A DNA stretch of 20,000 nt from Symbiodinium natans. Lineage: Eukaryota; Sar; Dinophyceae; Suessiales; Symbiodiniaceae. Each line of letters starts with the position of its first letter. Position 1 is the stretch's first letter. A model generated the notes under the pieces. The model searched no databases. It was given only the letters and a program-made list of their open reading frames with translations, and was not told where the DNA came from. Of this stretch, positions 1 to 8,335 are shown in pieces. The stretch covers positions 1 to 20,000 of the forward strand of contig CAJNDS010002656.1 of assembly GCA_905221605.1 (NCBI GenBank), in the 5' to 3' direction. Made by a program: the position numbers and the translations under genes.

Positions 1-845
1 GAACGGCTACCAGCCTCCCTCCCGACTTACATCTTTACATTCTCTTGTTTCGTCCTGCTCAACCGGAAAGAAGGTCTGCCTCCAGTCTTTCCTCGCCTCC
101 CTGCTCGCTATTATGAGTTCCTTTCTCTTCTCTTCTGTTGCTTACATTCTTCTCAAAAGTGTGAAAGGTGCGGGGGACATCCCTTTCACCTTGTCTCTTC
201 TGGGGAAATTCCCAATTGCAGGAGGCTCTCTCTCCTTGTCTTTGTTCTGTGTTCATATAGGGAATGAAGATAGAAGATGAATAAATAAAACAGAATCAAG
301 TCTATAATGTCCTCTATCCGTGTCTCTTGTGATTTCCTCAATTCCTATCTCTGCAGATTCTTCAAAATGGAAGGCGGACTTCTTCCTCCAACCAAAAGCG
401 ACCTTCTCAAAAAGAAGACAAGAGACGAACATCAATCACCGGAACCTGACTCCTAATCTCATGTGTTTCCTTGCCTCTTTCCTCGCTATTCTCTCTTCCT
501 TTCTTCTCTCCTGGTGCTTACATTCTTATCAACATGAAAATTGAGGGGGCAGTGCATCCCTTTCCTTTTCCCCATCAAAGAAAGGCTGCCTTCCTATCCG
601 CGTATGTTCTTCCCTCTTGCTTCCCAAAAAATTATAAGAGGTAGGGATAAACAGAATGAAAGAGGAGTCTCCTGTTGCTTTCCGACTACCTTCTCACCAC
701 AAAAAGGAACCTTCCAACTCTTCCCTACTTTCTTTCTTTTATCTTTTTGCACTTTACGTTTCCCGCTGAGAAAATGAGACGTTTCCCACTGAGAAAAAGA
801 GACAATGATGACAATAAGGAAAAAGATCACCTGCCTGTATTTTCA
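1..845 (+). repeat. Left arm of a large imperfect inverted repeat, pyrimidine-rich
   Basis: Bases 1-66 (GCTACCAGCC..., then CTTGTTTCGTC) read as the reverse complement of about 3137-3203. The following TTTCCTCGCC...TTCTCTTCTGTTGC...GTGCGGGGG stretch matches the reverse complement of about 3010-3115. Bases 555-835 match the reverse complement of about 2775-3030, including GATAAACAGAATGAAAGAGG and GATCACCTGCCTG. The stretch 200-555 has no counterpart in the other arm, so one arm carries an insertion or the other a deletion. Translations of the two arms look alike (both contain a RGRDKQNERG stretch), but the strand is simple in composition and I take this as DNA repeat similarity, not proof of a gene. 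Confidence 0.75.
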
Positions 846-1397
846 GACCTGTCCGCTGCATCTTTCCCTTTACATCGCAGATTGAAGGAAAGCAAAAAAG
901 TCAGAGGGAAGAATCCCTTTCCCTACCTTTCCCAGTACATTCCTTGTGCTTTCCATGTTCTTTGGAATTGCTTTGTTCTTCAGCAAGGAAAAGCGCAACT
1001 TCCCTCTCAATTTCATGTTTCCATTTCTCCGATGTCTTTTTCATTCAAGAAGCAAGCGGAGGGGCTGCCTCCTGTGTTTCCTTGCCTCTTTCCTCGCTAT
1101 TCTCTTTTCCTTTCTCTTCTCTTTTGGTGCTTACATTCTTCTCAAAAACGTGAAAGTTGCGGGGGCATCCCTTTCGCTTTCTCTTCTGGGGAAATTCGGG
1201 GCTCTCTCCTTGTCTGTCTTCTTTTCTCATACATAGGGAAAGGAGAAAGAAGATGAAGAACTAGGAAAGAATCATTTCCACACATTCCTCTATTCCTACT
1301 GTCCGGAGATTGGCAAGCTTTCGGAAGCTCTGGTCTCTAGTCACGCCTGACCAAAGTCAACTTCCCGTGCGTGAGGGCCATATGTGAGGGGCCAGGA

Positions 1398-1703
1398 GGG
1401 GGGCAGAAAGTCCGGAATATGGTAGTGTTTCGAGTTTCAAATTCGTTTCCATAGTTTCAAATTAGTCTCAAGTCAGTTTCAAACTAGTTTCAAAATCCAG
1501 TTGAAATATCGCTGTTAAGGAGGAGCTGCAATTTCTGTCCGCGCTTGTTGAAAACCAGAACTTCTGCATGTTTTGCAATTGCGCGTAGAAAAACGCAGTT
1601 TCCCCTTAACAACGATTTTGCAACTGGATTTTGAAACTATTTTGCAACTAGTCTGAAACTACAGAAACGAATTTGAAACTTGAAAAACGCAGCATTTCTG
1701 CTC
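1398..1703. mobile_element. Foldback / MITE-like hairpin element
   Basis: A left arm at about 1427-1522 (starting GTTTCGAGTTTCAAATTCG, ending GTTAAGGAGG) pairs with a right arm at about 1602-1688 (starting CCCCTTAAC, ending GAATTTGAAACTTG). The pairing seems to extend outward: GGGGCAGAAA near 1400 faces TTTCTGCTCCC near 1696. The loop of about 80 bases contains TTTTGCAATTGCGCG. The arms also hold short internal repeats of GTTTCAAA. There is no open frame of note and no clear target-site duplication, so a non-autonomous foldback transposon is the simplest reading, without proof of mobility. It sits inside the spacer of the large inverted repeat. Confidence 0.6.
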
Positions 1704-2769
1704 CCTGGCGCTTGGCCACGCCCAAGCAAGAGGAGGCCAGAAGCTGCGGCTCGCGAAACACGCCTGGATCGAAAAGTGCACCTCCGACTTTCTTCCCAAA
1801 AGCCATTCCAGCAACAACTCTTGCCAAGGCAGCCACGCAATCACAAGTCAGCAAATTATCTTGTCTGAGACTGTGTCTCTTCTGAGTTTTTCTATTCCTA
1901 TCTCTGCGTCCTTTCTCCTTCTCACTTTTCCTTTCACTTTTCTTTTGTCTCTTCTCACTCCAACCAAAAGGGAAATCGCAAGGGAGTCATAGAGGGAAAG
2001 GAGACAACGTGAAGAAATAAGAAAGAATCATTTCCATATTGTCCCCTATTCCTGTCTCTAAATCTGTAGATTTTTCAGAATGGAAGGAGGGCTTCTTTCT
2101 CCCTCTCACTTTTCCTTTCGCTTTTCTTTATATTTTCTCACTCCAACCAAAAAGACAAGGGAGAGAGGTGGGAGATATAAAGCCCTTTACCTTCCCAAAA
2201 CAGAAAAAAGTGACGAGAATCAATCAGGGAAACCTGGCTCCTAATCTCCTCGGTTTCCGCTCTTTCCTCGTTATTCTCTCTTCCTTTCTTCTCTGCTGGC
2301 GCTTGCATTCTTATCAAAATATGAAAGTTGCGGGGGCATCCCTTTCACTTTCTCCCTTCTACGGGCACTTCACTCCTTTTTTTCCCACTATCTTCTTCGA
2401 TCTTCCTTCCGAAAAAATTCGAAAAGGAAGCGATAGACCAGGGTGAAGGAGTCTTCGTTCCCGGCACCTTCTTATTCGTTCTTCTCTCTTATTATCTCTT
2501 TGTTTCTTTTCTTCCGCCCAAAACAGGAATTGCCGCAGGGCTCTCTCTCCTAATCTTTCTTCTTTACTCATATGGGAATGATAAAGAAGAAGAAATGAGA
2601 AAGAATCATGAGCTCTTCTTTTCGTATCTCTTCAGCATTTTCAGCATGGAAGGCGGGCCAGAGGCGAGAGAGTGCAAAGGGAAGAGACGCGAGAGATCAA
2701 TGGGGACAAGCGAAGGGACGTGCGGGAAAGGAGGGACAGCCCGGTCGAGACAAGCTCCCGAGAACCTGC

Positions 2770-3205
2770 GTGCAGGCAGGTGATCTTTCTTCACTTATCT
2801 TCATCATTGTCTCATTTTCTTAGTGGGAAACGTAGAATGCAAACAAGATAAAAAAAAGTCAAGGGAAGAAAGAGAAGGGTTCCTTTTTGTGGTGAGAAGG
2901 TAGTCGGAAAGCAAAAGGAGACTCCTCTTTCATTCTGTTTATCCCTGCCTCTTATAGTCTTTTTCGGAAGGAAGAGAAAAGAAAATATGCGGATAGGAAG
3001 GGAACCTTTCTTCGATGGGAAAAGTGAAAGAAATGCCCCCGCACCTGTCACACAAAGCAACAGAAGAGAAAAGAAAGGAAGTTAGAACAGTGCAGAAGGA
3101 GGCGAGGAAACACTAGAGGCCGCCCTTCTTCTGTCCGTTTGAGCGTGACGAAACAAAAGAAATGGAAAGATGAAAGTCGGGAGGGGGGCTGGTAGCTGTT
3201 CCTTT
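2770..3205 (-). repeat. Right arm of the large inverted repeat, purine-rich on the + strand
   Basis: This is the reverse-complement partner of parts of 1-845, in the order expected of an inverted duplication: 3205-3010 pairs with 1-200 and 3030-2775 pairs with 555-835. The compositional skew flips here from TC-rich to GA-rich on the given strand, which is what an inverted copy should do. Identity is clearly below perfect, with small insertions and deletions, so the duplication is not recent. The spacer between the arms is about 1.9 kb and carries further modules of the same repeat family plus a separate hairpin element. Confidence 0.72.
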
Positions 3206-3585
3206 CTTTTCCGAACCAGGATTCCAGGATAGCGAAGGAAATAGTAGGGAAAGGCCCTCTTTCTTCTTTCGTGTTTATTTATGTCTGCACTGTGCAAAGA
3301 AAAGAAGGCGGGGACAGGCCGTTTAGAAATGAAAGCAGGCGATCTTTTCATCCATTTTGGTCGCCTTTCTATTTATTGAGCTGTAAGGGGCTCTCTATCT
3401 CTCACCTCTCTCCCTTGTCTTCTCCCTTCTGCTTGGAGTGAGAAAAGAAAAGTGAAAGGAAAAGTGAGAGGGAAAATGAAGCCCTCCTTCCATTCTGAAA
3501 AATCAGCAGAGATAGGAATAGAAGAACTCCGAAGATAGGAACACAGGAACGTCTGCACATGATTCTTTCTTTTTCCTCCTTTTCT

Positions 3586-4128
3586 TTCTAGATTCTGGGT
3601 TTAGGAGTTAGAGTTTAGGAAATACGGTATAGAGTTTCTTGTGTAGGGTTTTAGAGTGTACGAATTTGTTGTCAGGGTTCCGGGCTTAGGGTCTGAGATT
3701 GCAAGAGCCAAAACATTTATCAGTCCGAAATGAGTTGTCTAAGTGCGCATATGCGTGAGACGTTGTTGGAGAAGTAGCTGGGTTGTCTTGGATATGCTAA
3801 AATTGATTAATAATCCCAGGCGGTAGCTTCTAAATAGACCCTATTTTGCTCAGCCACGGCGTAGAGGGTGGGGGAAGGGGGGGGTGGGGGGGGGTTAAAG
3901 GGGGGTGGGAAAAGGGGGGGGTATGGTGGCGGGGCAGGGGGCTACTGCTAGGGCGCCCCGACCCCATGTGCTGACCCTCACTGTTTTTAGGGGTGGCGCG
4001 GTCCACGAAAAAATTTGTGCCCCCGACCCCCCCCCCCCCCCCCCTCCTCCCTTTTACCGCATTTGGGAGGAGGGAAAAAAGGAATTTCACCTCCTCAAAC
4101 CCATCCAACACGCTGCCAGGGTCGGCGG
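3586..4128. repeat. Composite repeat copy 1: G-run / C-run segment ending in a conserved 30-bp tail
   Basis: Up to about 3860 there is only degenerate telomere-like sequence and unassigned spacer. From about 3868 come G-rich runs, then GTGCCCCCGA and a C-run (about 4027-4044), a GGGAGGAGGGAAAAAAGG stretch, and CCATCCAACACGC(T/C)GCC followed by AGGGTCGGCGGACCC just before a CCCTAAA array. The same order of parts recurs at about 11780-12214, ending in the same tail with one base changed. Proline- or glycine-rich open frames over the runs are artefacts of homopolymers. Confidence 0.6.
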
Positions 4129-4204
4129 ACCCCTAACCCCTAACCCCTAAACCCTAACCCCTAAACCCCAAGCCCTAAACCCTAAACCCGAAACGCTAAA
4201 CCCT
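4129..4204. repeat. Interstitial telomere-like array, C-strand (CCCTAAA, degenerate)
   Basis: CCCCTAA, CCCTAAA and close variants repeat here, directly left of the exon-like island at 4211. It ends CCCTAGAGAG, giving an AG dinucleotide at the island's left edge. Confidence 0.85.
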
Positions 4205-4210
4205 AGAGAG

Positions 4211-4277
4211 GCCATGGGCGCCGTGCCTGCCTTGCTCGCCTCGCTCGAGGAGCACCGGCGCCCGGGCAGCAGCTGGG
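4211..4277 (+). CDS. Exon-like island: AMGAVPALLASLEEHR peptide
   Basis: An open 22-codon stretch starts right after GAGAG and reads GCC ATG GGC GCC GTG..., giving AMGAVPALLASLEEHRRPGS-like sequence. It ends at a candidate GT donor in GGGGTTCTGG at the start of the next G-strand array. The peptide is strongly helical, and the GAVPALLASLEEH pattern resembles one armadillo-type repeat, which is a weak family call from a single fragment. Base composition (GC-rich, no heptamers) contrasts sharply with both flanks. It might belong with the other plus-strand islands downstream. No start or stop is assigned because it looks internal. Confidence 0.42.
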
Positions 4278-4770
4278 GTTCTGGGGTTTAGGGTTTAGGG
4301 TTCAGGGTTTAGGGTTTAGGGTTTAGGGTTTAGGGTTTATGGTTTTTGGGGTTTAGGGGTTTAGGTGTTTGGAGTTTGGGGTTTAGGGTTGAGGGCTTAG
4401 GGGTTTAGAGGTGGGGGGTAAGGGTTTGAGTTTTAGGGTTTGGGGTTTTGGTTTTAGGATTTAGGGTTTAGGGGTTTAGGGTTGAGGGGTTTGGGGTTTT
4501 CGGGTTTAAGGGTTTTGGGTTTTTGGGTTTTGGGGTTTTTGAGGGTCTTGAGGGTTTTGGAGTTTTTGAAAGGTTTTGAAGGTGTTGGGGTTTTAGGGTT
4601 GTTGAGGGTTTTCAGGGTTTGGGGTTTTAGGGTTTTCAGGTTTTAGGATTGTAGGGCTCAAGGATTTGCAGGGATTTAGGGTCCTTGTGGGGCTTTGAGG
4701 GCTTATTCGGGCTAGGGGTTTAGAGTTCAGGCTTTAAGGTTTCAGGGTCTAGGGGGAGTCCACCGGTTCA
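4278..4770. repeat. Degenerate G-strand telomere-like array
   Basis: TTTAGGG with many variants (TTTTGGGG, TTGAGGG, TTTGGGG) and slippage-like spacing changes. The first part is nearly perfect and the rest decays rightward, which suggests age or weaker homogenisation away from the island. Confidence 0.8.
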
Positions 4771-4782
4771 GTTTGGGTTTAG

Positions 4783-4962
4783 CAGCGACGCCGACTGGGT
4801 AGCCCACAAGGGCAACATCCCACGCGCAGCATCCCTGCGATCGCAGCCCCAAGGAAGCTCCCGAACGATTGCCCTCTGAGCTGGGCTCTGATTCGCCTCC
4901 GATCCATGCCAAGTCAGTCATGGAACGAAGTGGTGTTGGACGCGTTCGACATCTTTCTGTGA
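4783..4962 (+). CDS. Possible terminal exon or open island, 59 codons plus stop
   Basis: After GGGTTTAG the frame CAG CGA CGC CGA is open to TGA at 4960-4962, with a tail reading SWNEVVLDAFDIFL that looks protein-like. A second frame reads SDADWVAHKGNIPRAASL for 31 codons; its SDADW start faintly recalls copia RNase H but nothing else supports that. Both flanks are G-strand telomere-like sequence, unlike most islands here, so it might be intron-internal. Function unknown. Confidence 0.3.
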   Translation, partial: QRRRLGSPQGQHPTRSIPAIAAPRKLPNDCPLSWALIRLRSMPSQSWNEVVLDAFDIFL

Positions 4963-4984
4963 GGGTCCTCGGGGGTTTCGGGCT

Positions 4985-5040
4985 TGGGGCTTAGGGTTTA
5001 GGGTTTAGGATTTAGGGTTTAGGGTTTAGGGTTTAGGGTA
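4985..5040. repeat. Short G-strand telomere-like array
   Basis: About seven near-perfect TTTAGGG units between the island at 4783 and a spacer at 5041-5110. Confidence 0.8.
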
Positions 5041-5095
5041 ATTTTCGGTTTATGCAGGGTGTAGGGGGTAAGGTGTTCGGTGCCTGAGCAGGTGG

Positions 5096-5262
5096 ACTTG
5101 AGATGCTGAACACCCGAAGCCCTAAACCCTAATTAGACCCCGAACACCCGAATGCAACCCTAAACACTTTGAACCCTAAACCCTGAACCCTAAAACGCCC
5201 CAACAAGCCCCTCAAAGAAGCTCCTCAAAACCGCCCCGAGGCGCGTGCGCCAAGTTCAGAAA
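5096..5262 (+). repeat. Duplicated segment copy A: GAGATGCTGAAC ... GGCGCGTGCGCCAAGTTCAG
   Basis: The ends of this segment, GAGATGCTGAAC (about 5100-5112) and GGCGCGTGCGCC followed by AAGTTCAGAA (5240-5261), recur at 7442-7583. CCCTAAA-type repeats lie between the ends in both. GGCGC-GT-GCGCC is a small perfect stem with a two-base loop. In copy B the trailing ...TTCAG serves as a possible 3' splice site in front of a coding-like island; in copy A it is followed only by more CCCTAAA repeats, as if the exon were missing. Confidence 0.65.
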
Positions 5263-5330
5263 CCTAACCCCTAAACCCTAAACCCTAAACCCTAAACCCC
5301 AAACCCTAAACCCTAAACCCTAAACCCTCT
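5262..5330. repeat. C-strand telomere-like array
   Basis: About nine CCCTAAA or CCCCTAA units, mostly perfect, following the duplicated segment. Confidence 0.82.
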
Positions 5331-5392
5331 CTACCTATGTATATTTAAACCTTAATGGGGTCGTGTTCTGATTATGAGTTTTTGGGGTTTTT

Positions 5393-5463
5393 AGGATTTA
5401 GGATTTAGGATTTAGGATTTAGGGTTTAGGATTTAGGATTTAGGATTTAGGATTTAGGATTCA
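5393..5463. repeat. Homogenised variant array TTTAGGA
   Basis: About ten consecutive heptamers carry GGATTTA instead of GGGTTTA, with one canonical unit in the middle. A run of the same variant implies local tandem amplification (slippage or unequal exchange) rather than independent point mutation or telomerase addition. Confidence 0.8.
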
Positions 5464-5469
5464 GGGGCC

Positions 5470-5945
5470 TCTCTGGGGAGGCCCGGCTTCGTAATTTAGT
5501 ATTCGGGTGAGGCTCGGATTCGTAATTTAGTATTCCGGGGAGGCCCGGCTTCGGAATTTAGTATTCCGGGGAGGCCCGGCTTCGTAATTTAGTACTCCGG
5601 GGAGGCCCGGCTTCGTAATTTAGTATTCCGGGGAGGCCCGGCTTCGTAATTTAGTATTCCGGGGAGGCCCGGCTTCGTAATTTAGTATTCCGGGGAGGCC
5701 CGGCTTCGTTATTTAATATTCCGGGGAGGCCCGGCTTCGTAATTTAGTATTCCGGGGAGGCCCGGCTTCGTAATTTAGTATTCCGGGGAGGCCCGGCTTC
5801 GTAATTTAGTATTCCGGGGAGGCCCGCATAATTTAGTATTCCGGGGAGGCCCGGCTTCGTAATTTAGTATTCCGGGGAAGCCCGGCTTCGCAATATAGTA
5901 TTCCGGGGAGGCCCGGCTTCGTAATATAGTATTCCGGGGAGGCCC
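5470..5945 (+). repeat. 31-bp tandem repeat, block 1 (about 15 copies)
   Basis: The unit contains CCGGGGAGGCCCGG, then CTTCGTAATTTAGTATT, 31 bp in total. CCGGG-GAGG-CCCGG can form a 5-bp stem. Units are nearly identical, with scattered changes: a shortened unit near 5826, CTCCGG for TTCCGG near 5594, and AATATAGTATT in the last units. The first two units are the most diverged, as expected at an array edge. No open frame of interest. Confidence 0.93.
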
Positions 5946-6143
5946 GGGGACTTGCTTCCTCTTGGCTGGGAGGGGCCGTTTTGGTCAAAAATCCAGAAAA
6001 CGAGAGCCCACCCGGGACCGTCGATTTCAGTACTAAAAAATCACATTTTAAATAGGGACCCGGGCCGATCCTGGGGTACCCCTCATTTGGGGTGTTTTTG
6101 GAGGCAAACTTTCCCTCTCAAGGGGGGGTCGGAGTTTGAGGCA
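5946..6143 (+). repeat. 198-bp satellite unit U1
   Basis: It starts GGGGACTTGCTTCCTC, contains TTTTGGTCAAAAATCCAG and ATTTGGGGTGTTTTTGG, and ends GTTTGAGGCA. It is almost identical to 6467-6664, with two substitutions seen by eye (GTCGATT/GTCAATT and GGGTACC/GGGTCCC). It is cut short at GAGGCA by the next 31-bp block, whereas the second copy continues into 200 more bases. The short open frame across it is shared by both copies, but I see no domain and do not call a gene. Confidence 0.85.
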
Positions 6144-6466
6144 CCCGGCTTCGTAATTTGGTATTCCGGGGAGGCCCGGTAGTATTCCGGGGAGGCCCGG
6201 CTTCGTAATTTAGTATTCCGGGGAGGCCCGGCTTCGTAATTTAGTATTCCGGGGAAGCCCGGCTTCGTAATTTAGTATTCCGGGGAGGCCCGGCTTCGTA
6301 ATTTAGTATTCCGGGGAGGCCCGGCTTCGTAATTTAATATTCCGGCTTCGTAATTTAGTATTCCGGGGAGGCCCGGCTTCGTAATTTAGTATTCCGGTGA
6401 AGCCCGGCTTCGTAATTTAGTATTCCGGGGAGGCCCGGCTTCGTAATTTAGTATTCCGGGGAGGCC
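6144..6466 (+). repeat. 31-bp tandem repeat, block 2 (about 10 copies)
   Basis: Same unit as block 1, with truncated units near 6175 and 6345. It is flanked left by U1 and right by U2, so [31-mer block + 198-bp unit] recurs with an offset of 521 bp measured between the two ACTTGCTTCC sites (5950 and 6471). Confidence 0.92.
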
Positions 6467-7250
6467 GGGGACTTGCTTCCTCTTGGCTGGGAGGGGCCGT
6501 TTTGGTCAAAAATCCAGAAAACGAGAGCCCACCCGGGACCGTCAATTTCAGTACTAAAAAATCACATTTTAAATAGGGACCCGGGCCGATCCTGGGGTCC
6601 CCCTCATTTGGGGTGTTTTTGGAGGCAAACTTTCCCTCTCAAGGGGGGGTCGGAGTTTGAGGCAAGGGGGGGTCTCCGAAGATTATTTTGCCTTTAAAAT
6701 TGAAAAATACCACCCCCCCTTGACCAAAACTAGGCTGTGAAAAGGTCGCGGGGGCGGCCCTTCGTCAGCATTGAGGCTTAAAAACACTGAAAAACATTGA
6801 AAAACCTTAAAAAACATTGAAAAACTCTGAAAAACTTTGAAAAACCTTGAAAAAGTTGCAATCCTGATGTGAAAGCTCCGTTTTGGTCAAAAAACCCAGA
6901 AAACGAGAGCCCACCCAGAACCGTCGGTTTCAGTACTAAAAAATCGCATTTTTTAATAGGGACCCGGCCCAATCCTGTGGTCCCCCTTCATTTGGGGTGT
7001 TTTTAGGAGCAAACTTTCCCTCTCAAGGAGGGTCGGAGTTTGAGGCAAGGGGGGTCTCCGAAGACTATTTTGCCTTTAAAATTGAAAAATGCCACCCCCC
7101 CTTGACCGAAACTAGGCTGTGAAAAGGTCGCGGGGGCGGCCCTTCATCAGAACTGAGGCTTAAAAACTCTGAAAAACATTGAAAGACCTTAAAAAACACT
7201 GAAAAACTCAACCGGTGAAGGCTCGGTTTTGGTCAAAAAATCCAGAAAAC
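6467..7250 (+). repeat. Higher-order satellite of about 380 bp, two copies and a third cut-off copy
   Basis: U2 (6467) runs on past GAGGCA through GGTCTCCGAAGA, TTTGCCTTTAAAATTG, ACTAGGCTGTGAAAAGGTCG and a run of GAAAAAC(A/C)TTG-type 10-11-mers. A second copy starts near 6865 and a third begins near 7215 and stops after AATCCAGAAAAC at about 7250. The CCGTTTTGGTC box lies at 6497 and 6878 (381 bp apart), and a variant of it at about 7224. The second copy is visibly more diverged than U1 is from U2. Confidence 0.85.
6778..6860 (+). repeat. GAAAAAC(N)TTG microsatellite
   Basis: Seven or eight units of GAAAAACATTG, GAAAAACCTT and related 10-11-mers; a shorter run recurs at about 7165-7208 in the next satellite copy. 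It is part of the 380-bp unit, not an independent locus. Confidence 0.8.
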
Positions 7251-7441
7251 CGACGCGGCTGTGTATTATCCGTGTGCCGAATTGACTAGACGGTGCCGAA
7301 TCGAGAAAGAATGTTGCGAGCTAAATGATCAACTAAAGTAAGAAAGAAGATATGTAGTTCAGATGAAGAGGGATCTGGGAGGGAGGGGTGATGCCAAACA
7401 CGTAGGGTGATGACAAAAACCCTTAGTGAATGCTTGGACCA
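7251..7441. other. Unassigned spacer after the satellite
   Basis: The stretch is mixed in composition, contains GTGCCGAATTGACTAG and GGTGCCGAATCGAG (a short direct repeat of GTGCCGAAT), and has no useful open frame. I see nothing else in it. Confidence 0.5.
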
Positions 7442-7583
7442 GAGATGCTGAACCCTAAACCCTAAACCCTAAACCCTAAACCCTAAACCCTAAACCCTAA
7501 ACCCTAAACCCTAAACCCTAAACCCTAAACCCTAAACCCTAAACCCCCCAAAACGCGCCTAGGCGCGTGCGCCAAGTTCAGAA
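7442..7583 (+). repeat. Duplicated segment copy B
   Basis: It shares GAGATGCTGAAC at its left end and GGCGCGTGCGCC followed by AAGTTCAGAA at its right end with 5096-5262. Between the ends is a perfect CCCTAAA array rather than the degenerate one of copy A. The trailing GTTCAG borders the exon-like island at 7582. Confidence 0.65.
7453..7543. repeat. Perfect CCCTAAA array, 13 units
   Basis: Ninety-one bases of exact CCCTAAA, 13 copies, lying inside duplicated segment copy B (7442-7583). An array at 11610-11700 also has exactly 13 perfect copies. Perfect arrays beside highly degenerate ones point to recent expansion. Confidence 0.95.
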
Positions 7584-7642
7584 GGCCGGCTTGGCGGCGC
7601 TCGCCTGCATGGCCAAAGTGGCCAGGACGGGCTTGCTTTAGG
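7582..7642 (+). CDS. Exon-like island: KAGLAALACMAKVARTGLL peptide
   Basis: After AAGTTCAG the frame AAG GCC GGC TTG GCG is open for 19 codons to a TAG that is part of the first TTTAGGG unit. The peptide is helical and alanine-rich and would suit an armadillo/HEAT-type repeat, but the other two frames are also open, so the frame is uncertain. GC-rich sequence flanked by CCCTAAA on the left and TTTAGGG on the right fits the pattern of neighbouring islands. The possible donor is GTCAGG at 7643. Confidence 0.35.
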
Positions 7643-7995
7643 GTCAGGGTTTAGGGTTTAGGGTTTAGGGTTTAGGGTTTAGGGTTTAGGGTTTAGGGTT
7701 TAGGGTTTAGGGTTTAGGGTTTAGGGTTTAGGGTTTATGGTTTAGTGTTTAGGGTTTAGGGTTTAGGGTTTAGGGTTTAGGGTTTAGGGTTTAGGGTTTA
7801 GGGTTTAGGGTTTAGGGTTTAGGGTTTAGGGTTTAGGGTTTAGGGTTTAGGGTTTGGGATTAGGGTTTAGGGTTTAGGGTTTTTGGATTTTTGGATTTTA
7901 GGGTTTAGGGTTTTTGGATTTTAGGGTTTCGGGTGTGCGTTTTAGGGTTTAGAGTCTAGGGTTTAGGGTCTAGGGTGCAGGGATTAGGGTTTAGG
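7643..7995. repeat. Long G-strand telomere-like array
   Basis: More than 30 mostly perfect TTTAGGG units up to about 7855, then variants (TTTTTGGA, TTTCGGG, TCTAGGG) that decay rightward. Confidence 0.92.
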
Positions 7996-8008
7996 ACGAA
8001 CCGCAGGG

Positions 8009-8140
8009 ATGGGGAAACCCAACGGGGTGGGTCAGACCACGGGCGGGTGGGGGGTTGGGGTCCGTGAATGCTGGCGCACATGTCCTTATCCTTTTTGTAC
8101 GGCACCCCATCACGGAACTCCATTCACATGTTGTCCTTAG
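8009..8140 (+). CDS. Weak open island, 43 codons plus stop
   Basis: Following CCGCAGGG, an ATG frame is open to TAG at 8138-8140. The peptide is rich in G, C, T and P, with no motif I know. G-strand repeats lie left and a short C-strand stretch right, the reverse of most islands. It could equally be unique intron sequence. Confidence 0.15.
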   Translation: MGKPNGVGQTTGGWGVGVRECWRTCPYPFCTAPHHGTPFTCCP

Positions 8141-8198
8141 ATCCCTGACCTTGAACCCAAAACCCTAAACCCTAGACCGTAAACCCGTAAGCAGGCAG

Positions 8199-8258
8199 CA
8201 GATTTTCGACCTGGGCGGCATACCCAATGTGGTGGCAGTCACAGGGCTGCAGAGCTGG
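8199..8258 (+). CDS. Exon-like island: QIFDLGGIPNVVAVTGLQSW
   Basis: Exactly 20 codons lie between GGCAGCAG-type acceptor sequence and a GT donor in TGGGTTTTATGG. The DLGGIPNVVAV core is the kind of sequence seen at the start of an armadillo repeat (GGIPxVV), and this is the best single hint of that family here. Left flank: CCCTAAA-like variants (8150-8190); right flank: TTTAGGG-like repeats. Length divisible by three, so it would be phase-neutral. Family call is tentative. Confidence 0.45.
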
Positions 8259-8335
8259 GTTTTATGGTTTAGGGTTGAGGGTTTAGGGTTTAAGTTTAGC
8301 GTTTTAGGGTTTTCGGGTTTAGGGTATTTCTAGGG
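8259..8335. repeat. Degenerate G-strand telomere-like array
   Basis: TTTAGGG variants starting GTTTTATGGTTTAGGG directly at the right edge of the island. Confidence 0.75.

Larger units (their letters stand above)
340..3575. repeat. Dispersed modules of a low-complexity repeat family
   Basis: A module built around ATTCCTATCTCTGCAGATTC followed by TCAGAATGGAAGG(A/C)GGG recurs near 343-380, 2047-2095 and 2612-2656, and inverted at about 3485-3535. A related start, GAAAGAATCAT, is seen near 1266, 2024 and 2602 and inverted near 3560. A second module, with TCGCTATTCTCT, a GCTTACATTCTTXTCAA-like box and GCGGGGGCATCCCTTTC, recurs near 85-190, 470-560, 1080-1175 and 2265-2345. Open frames across the region (up to 193 codons at 675-1256) are rich in F, L, S and K and look like consequences of the base skew. 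I recognise no protein domain. It could be a decayed mobile element or a complex satellite. Confidence 0.6.

Noticed and set aside
675-1256. 193-codon frame as a gene
   Set aside because: Pyrimidine-rich low-complexity DNA, F/L/S/K-biased peptide, overlapping open frames on both strands and no motif.
5470-6466. Possible CRISPR-like array of 31-bp repeats
   Set aside because: The repeats are contiguous with no unique spacers, and the context is eukaryotic. It is a tandem satellite.
5952-6697. Twin 74-76-codon frames starting LPLGWEGPFWSKIQ in both satellite units
   Set aside because: The frames coincide because the DNA is duplicated almost unchanged; no homology or splice signal supports coding.
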